NCBI RefSeq assembly: GCF_002105155.1
Contig: NW_019028980.1
Location: forward strand, 124,001 to 188,000
Source: Lobosporangium transversale
Lineage: Eukaryota > Mortierellomycota > Mortierellomycetes > Mortierellales > Mortierellaceae
Reading direction: 5' to 3'
Length of the DNA stretch: 64,000 nucleotides
Shown here: piece by piece, positions 61,967 through 64,000 of the stretch
Layout of the letters: the number at the start of each line of letters is the position of its first letter
How positions within the stretch are numbered: the stretch's first letter is position 1
Translations under genes and position numbers: made by a program
Notes under the pieces: generated by a model
What the model saw: the letters and a program-made list of their open reading frames with translations, nothing else
Told to the model about the DNA's origin: nothing
Databases searched by the model: none

Positions 61967-64000
61967 TCACCAAAGAGCTTTACTATTTTTTGGCTTCGTT
62001 GGGAAGCCTTGCCTAGGGGACTGCGCAGGCCACCCCCCCGGCGTTCCTCTTACTGCGTGGCCCTTTGTGTCAGTGCCTTGTCTCGCAAATGGTGGTCTGC
62101 CATCAAACCCTGGTGGAGGCGGTTTGATCCAAGGTCCCTCTCCGAATATTTTAGGGCGACCAAGAGAGCCCCAAATATCCCACAGGAAAGCTATGAGGAA
62201 GCTCATTAACGCAATCATTCCTAAAAACACGCTAGAATTATACATATCGCACCTATTATCATTAAAATAGATAAGTAAGTAGTTGATAAATCAAAGATAG
62301 ACCTTTTTTTTCCTTTTTTTTCTTTTTTTTTTTTTTTACCATCCATTTTGACCACCAACGGCGCAAGGGAACTTGGAGATGCAAATAAAGATATCGACGA
62401 ACCAGATCAAAGTCATAAGAATATCAAGTCCGAATAGAATATAACGCTTCATCTTTTCCCGTCGTCGTAGGCGTCGGCTCAAATAGTTGAATACAAACAA
62501 AAAACTCACAACCATTGAGAGTATAGCAACGATATAATGGAACGCAAGCCCCGCTTGGCTCGAAAACGGCGAGGGAGACTTTGACACCTGATAGGCGGGA
62601 AAAGATGACATTCAATATGAGTTATTGTTAATAATTATGGGAAATACTATATGGCAAGTCAAGAAACAAAACCAGCTCAATGTTTGTATTTGCTCTGCCT
62701 ACCGGAGATGCTGCAATTAGTAGCACGAGGACAAACACACTTGAGAACAAGCTGATCAGGCGAAGGATCAGCCGCCTCTTGTTAGGTTTTTTGGGAGGCT
62801 CAAGCTGATCCTCTATTTCCTCTTCGTCATCCTCATCCACAGCTGTCTTTGTTACTCCTGATTGCTGTGCGGCTGTTATTTTTGATTTGTCTTGTAAATC
62901 TACAGTATCTTCAGGCATCTTCTTATTGGATTGGCTACCAGCCGCAGGCACTGGAACCAACGTTGATTCGAACTCCTCCTCATTATTTATGTCGTCAGGG
63001 CCGCCAGGCGGGTATCCATGGAATCCACTATGAGCACCACCTCTACCAACGCCATAACCTCCCTCATACTCTACCCTGTCGTTGCCACGGTGCTGATTTT
63101 GATGACTTCTACGATAGTATTCTTCCGATCGGCGATCCCAGTGGCGCCCATCATCTACCACATTTGCCCTATAATTGCGGTACTGCTGTTCCTGTTGCTG
63201 TTCATGCATTCGGATTTGATTCATCGCGGCTATCCTTTCTTTTGGGCCGTATCCATATCTCCTATCAGCGCTGCTCAGATAGCTTCCTCCTCCTCGCGGT
63301 GGCGGTGGCCGTAATGGTGAGGTCATGAGTCTATAATCTGCAGAGTCCATAGATAACCTATAGCCACTTCCCGGACGAATGGGACGACTAACACGACTAG
63401 AGCGGAATGCATCTGGAATAGATGACAGCGCTGCCTCTCGATCTCGATCTGTCATTGCTGCTGCAGTAGGTGCTGCAATATCATGATTATTTTTGCGTTG
63501 ATTCGCTACCCATTCCTTAGCTCTGCTTAACCTATCAGGAGTCTCCACACGTTGGTTTTGCCTAACTGCCGCTGTTGCTACTATCTTGGTATTACCAAAT
63601 TCAGATGGTATCACTAATGCAGAGTCGGATCTAGAGGTTGTAATATGACCCAATCCAGCTTGGCGCTGTACACCGGGGCTTGTGCTCAATGCGCCCTCAT
63701 TATGGATCCCATCGGGCTCGCACCTTTCCCTCTCCCTTCCTTCGTCACGACCTCTGTATCGTTGCTCATACCTCTCTTGTCTTGGTGAATACTCTTCATA
63801 TTCATATTCACTTGCTGGCAGACTCAGAGGCCTGGTTGGGCGTTGATATGAACGCAAACTATCTTGTGATGATGATAAAAACGGCGGTGGTTGATATCCA
63901 ATGAAAGGGGTCGATTGTTCAGCATAGAGCCCGCGTTGTTCATCATCTGGCCAATACGATCCTGAACTCCTACGATCCTGCAGTCCAGGTGGCGGTGGAG
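61967..64000 (-). CDS. MARVEL-like four-TM membrane protein, 5' end beyond window
   Basis: Minus-strand exons: 64000 (open at the edge) to 62703, 62587-62340 and 62252-61967. They cover at least 609 aa and remain in phase to the edge. The N-terminal part is a long Arg/Ser/Tyr/Gly-rich cytosolic region with 'PPPPRGGG' and poly-Gln pieces, ending in an acidic-basic stretch ('DEDDEEEIEDQLEPPKKPNKRR'). Four hydrophobic helices follow: 'LILRLISLFSSVFVLVLLIA', 'FHYIVAILSMVVSFLFVFNYL', 'YILFGLDILMTLIWFVDIFI' and 'VFLGMIALMSFLIAFLWDIWG'. The TM2-TM3 loop is short and basic, a MARVEL-type layout seen in fungal plasma-membrane and eisosome-associated proteins. The tail is Pro/Gly-rich. Family assignment rests on TM layout only. 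Confidence 0.65.

Noticed and set aside
61746-62270. 174-codon plus-strand frame
   Set aside because: Its 3' half is antisense to the last MARVEL-like exon and the rest has no features; a shadow frame.

Overview
This window is nuclear DNA from an intron-rich, early-diverging filamentous fungus. I favour a Mortierella-like Mucoromycota. Every multi-exon gene has short GT-AG introns, and many of these carry 20-30 nt runs of A or T. Intergenic DNA is AT-rich with microsatellites. Gene content also fits: a full-length FANCD2 (rare in Dikarya), a CSL (CBF1/Su(H)) transcription factor with a very long N-terminus, and fungal F-box/LRR-type proteins. The lineage is an inference; no rDNA or organelle marker is present. 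I rebuilt exon structures by hand. In each multi-exon model the exon lengths sum to a multiple of three, or stay in phase to the window edge.

Layout. 0-14.4 kb: 3' part of an F-box/LRR-like protein, FANCD2 (21 exons), the BAR protein Hob3/Rvs161, a GST-like protein (minus), a small SAM-methyltransferase-like protein, a long CT microsatellite and a decayed F-box/LRR copy. 16-27.4 kb: glycogen synthase, TOM40 (minus), a divergent MoxR/Mg-chelatase-lid protein (minus) and the elongation factor Spn1/Iws1. 30-38.4 kb: a bHLH factor and, convergent to it, the CSL factor. 38.4-47.3 kb: an almost gene-free 8.9 kb interval with simple repeats and at most one weak gene candidate. 47.3-56 kb: a BTB protein, ribosomal protein eL21 (minus), and the splicing genes SLU7 (minus) and SF3B5 (plus) divergently arranged on a 255 bp spacer, then a small basic protein. 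56.4-57.3 kb: a decayed TnpB/Fanzor-like (OMEGA-type nuclease) relic. 58.3-64 kb: a Myb/SANT-repeat protein and a four-TM MARVEL-like membrane protein cut by the window end.

The genes form no operon or single pathway. They are housekeeping genes (splicing, translation, mitochondrial import, transcription elongation, DNA repair, glycogen) and regulators. The most interesting points are: (i) the SLU7/SF3B5 head-to-head pair, in which each start codon sits alone in a 3-4 nt first exon; (ii) a 12 bp E-box (ATCACGTGCTAT) shared between that spacer and the TOM40 upstream region; (iii) the Fanzor-like relic; (iv) a complete FANCD2 with its monoubiquitination site conserved; and (v) an AAA+-like protein in which no ATP-binding loop can be seen.
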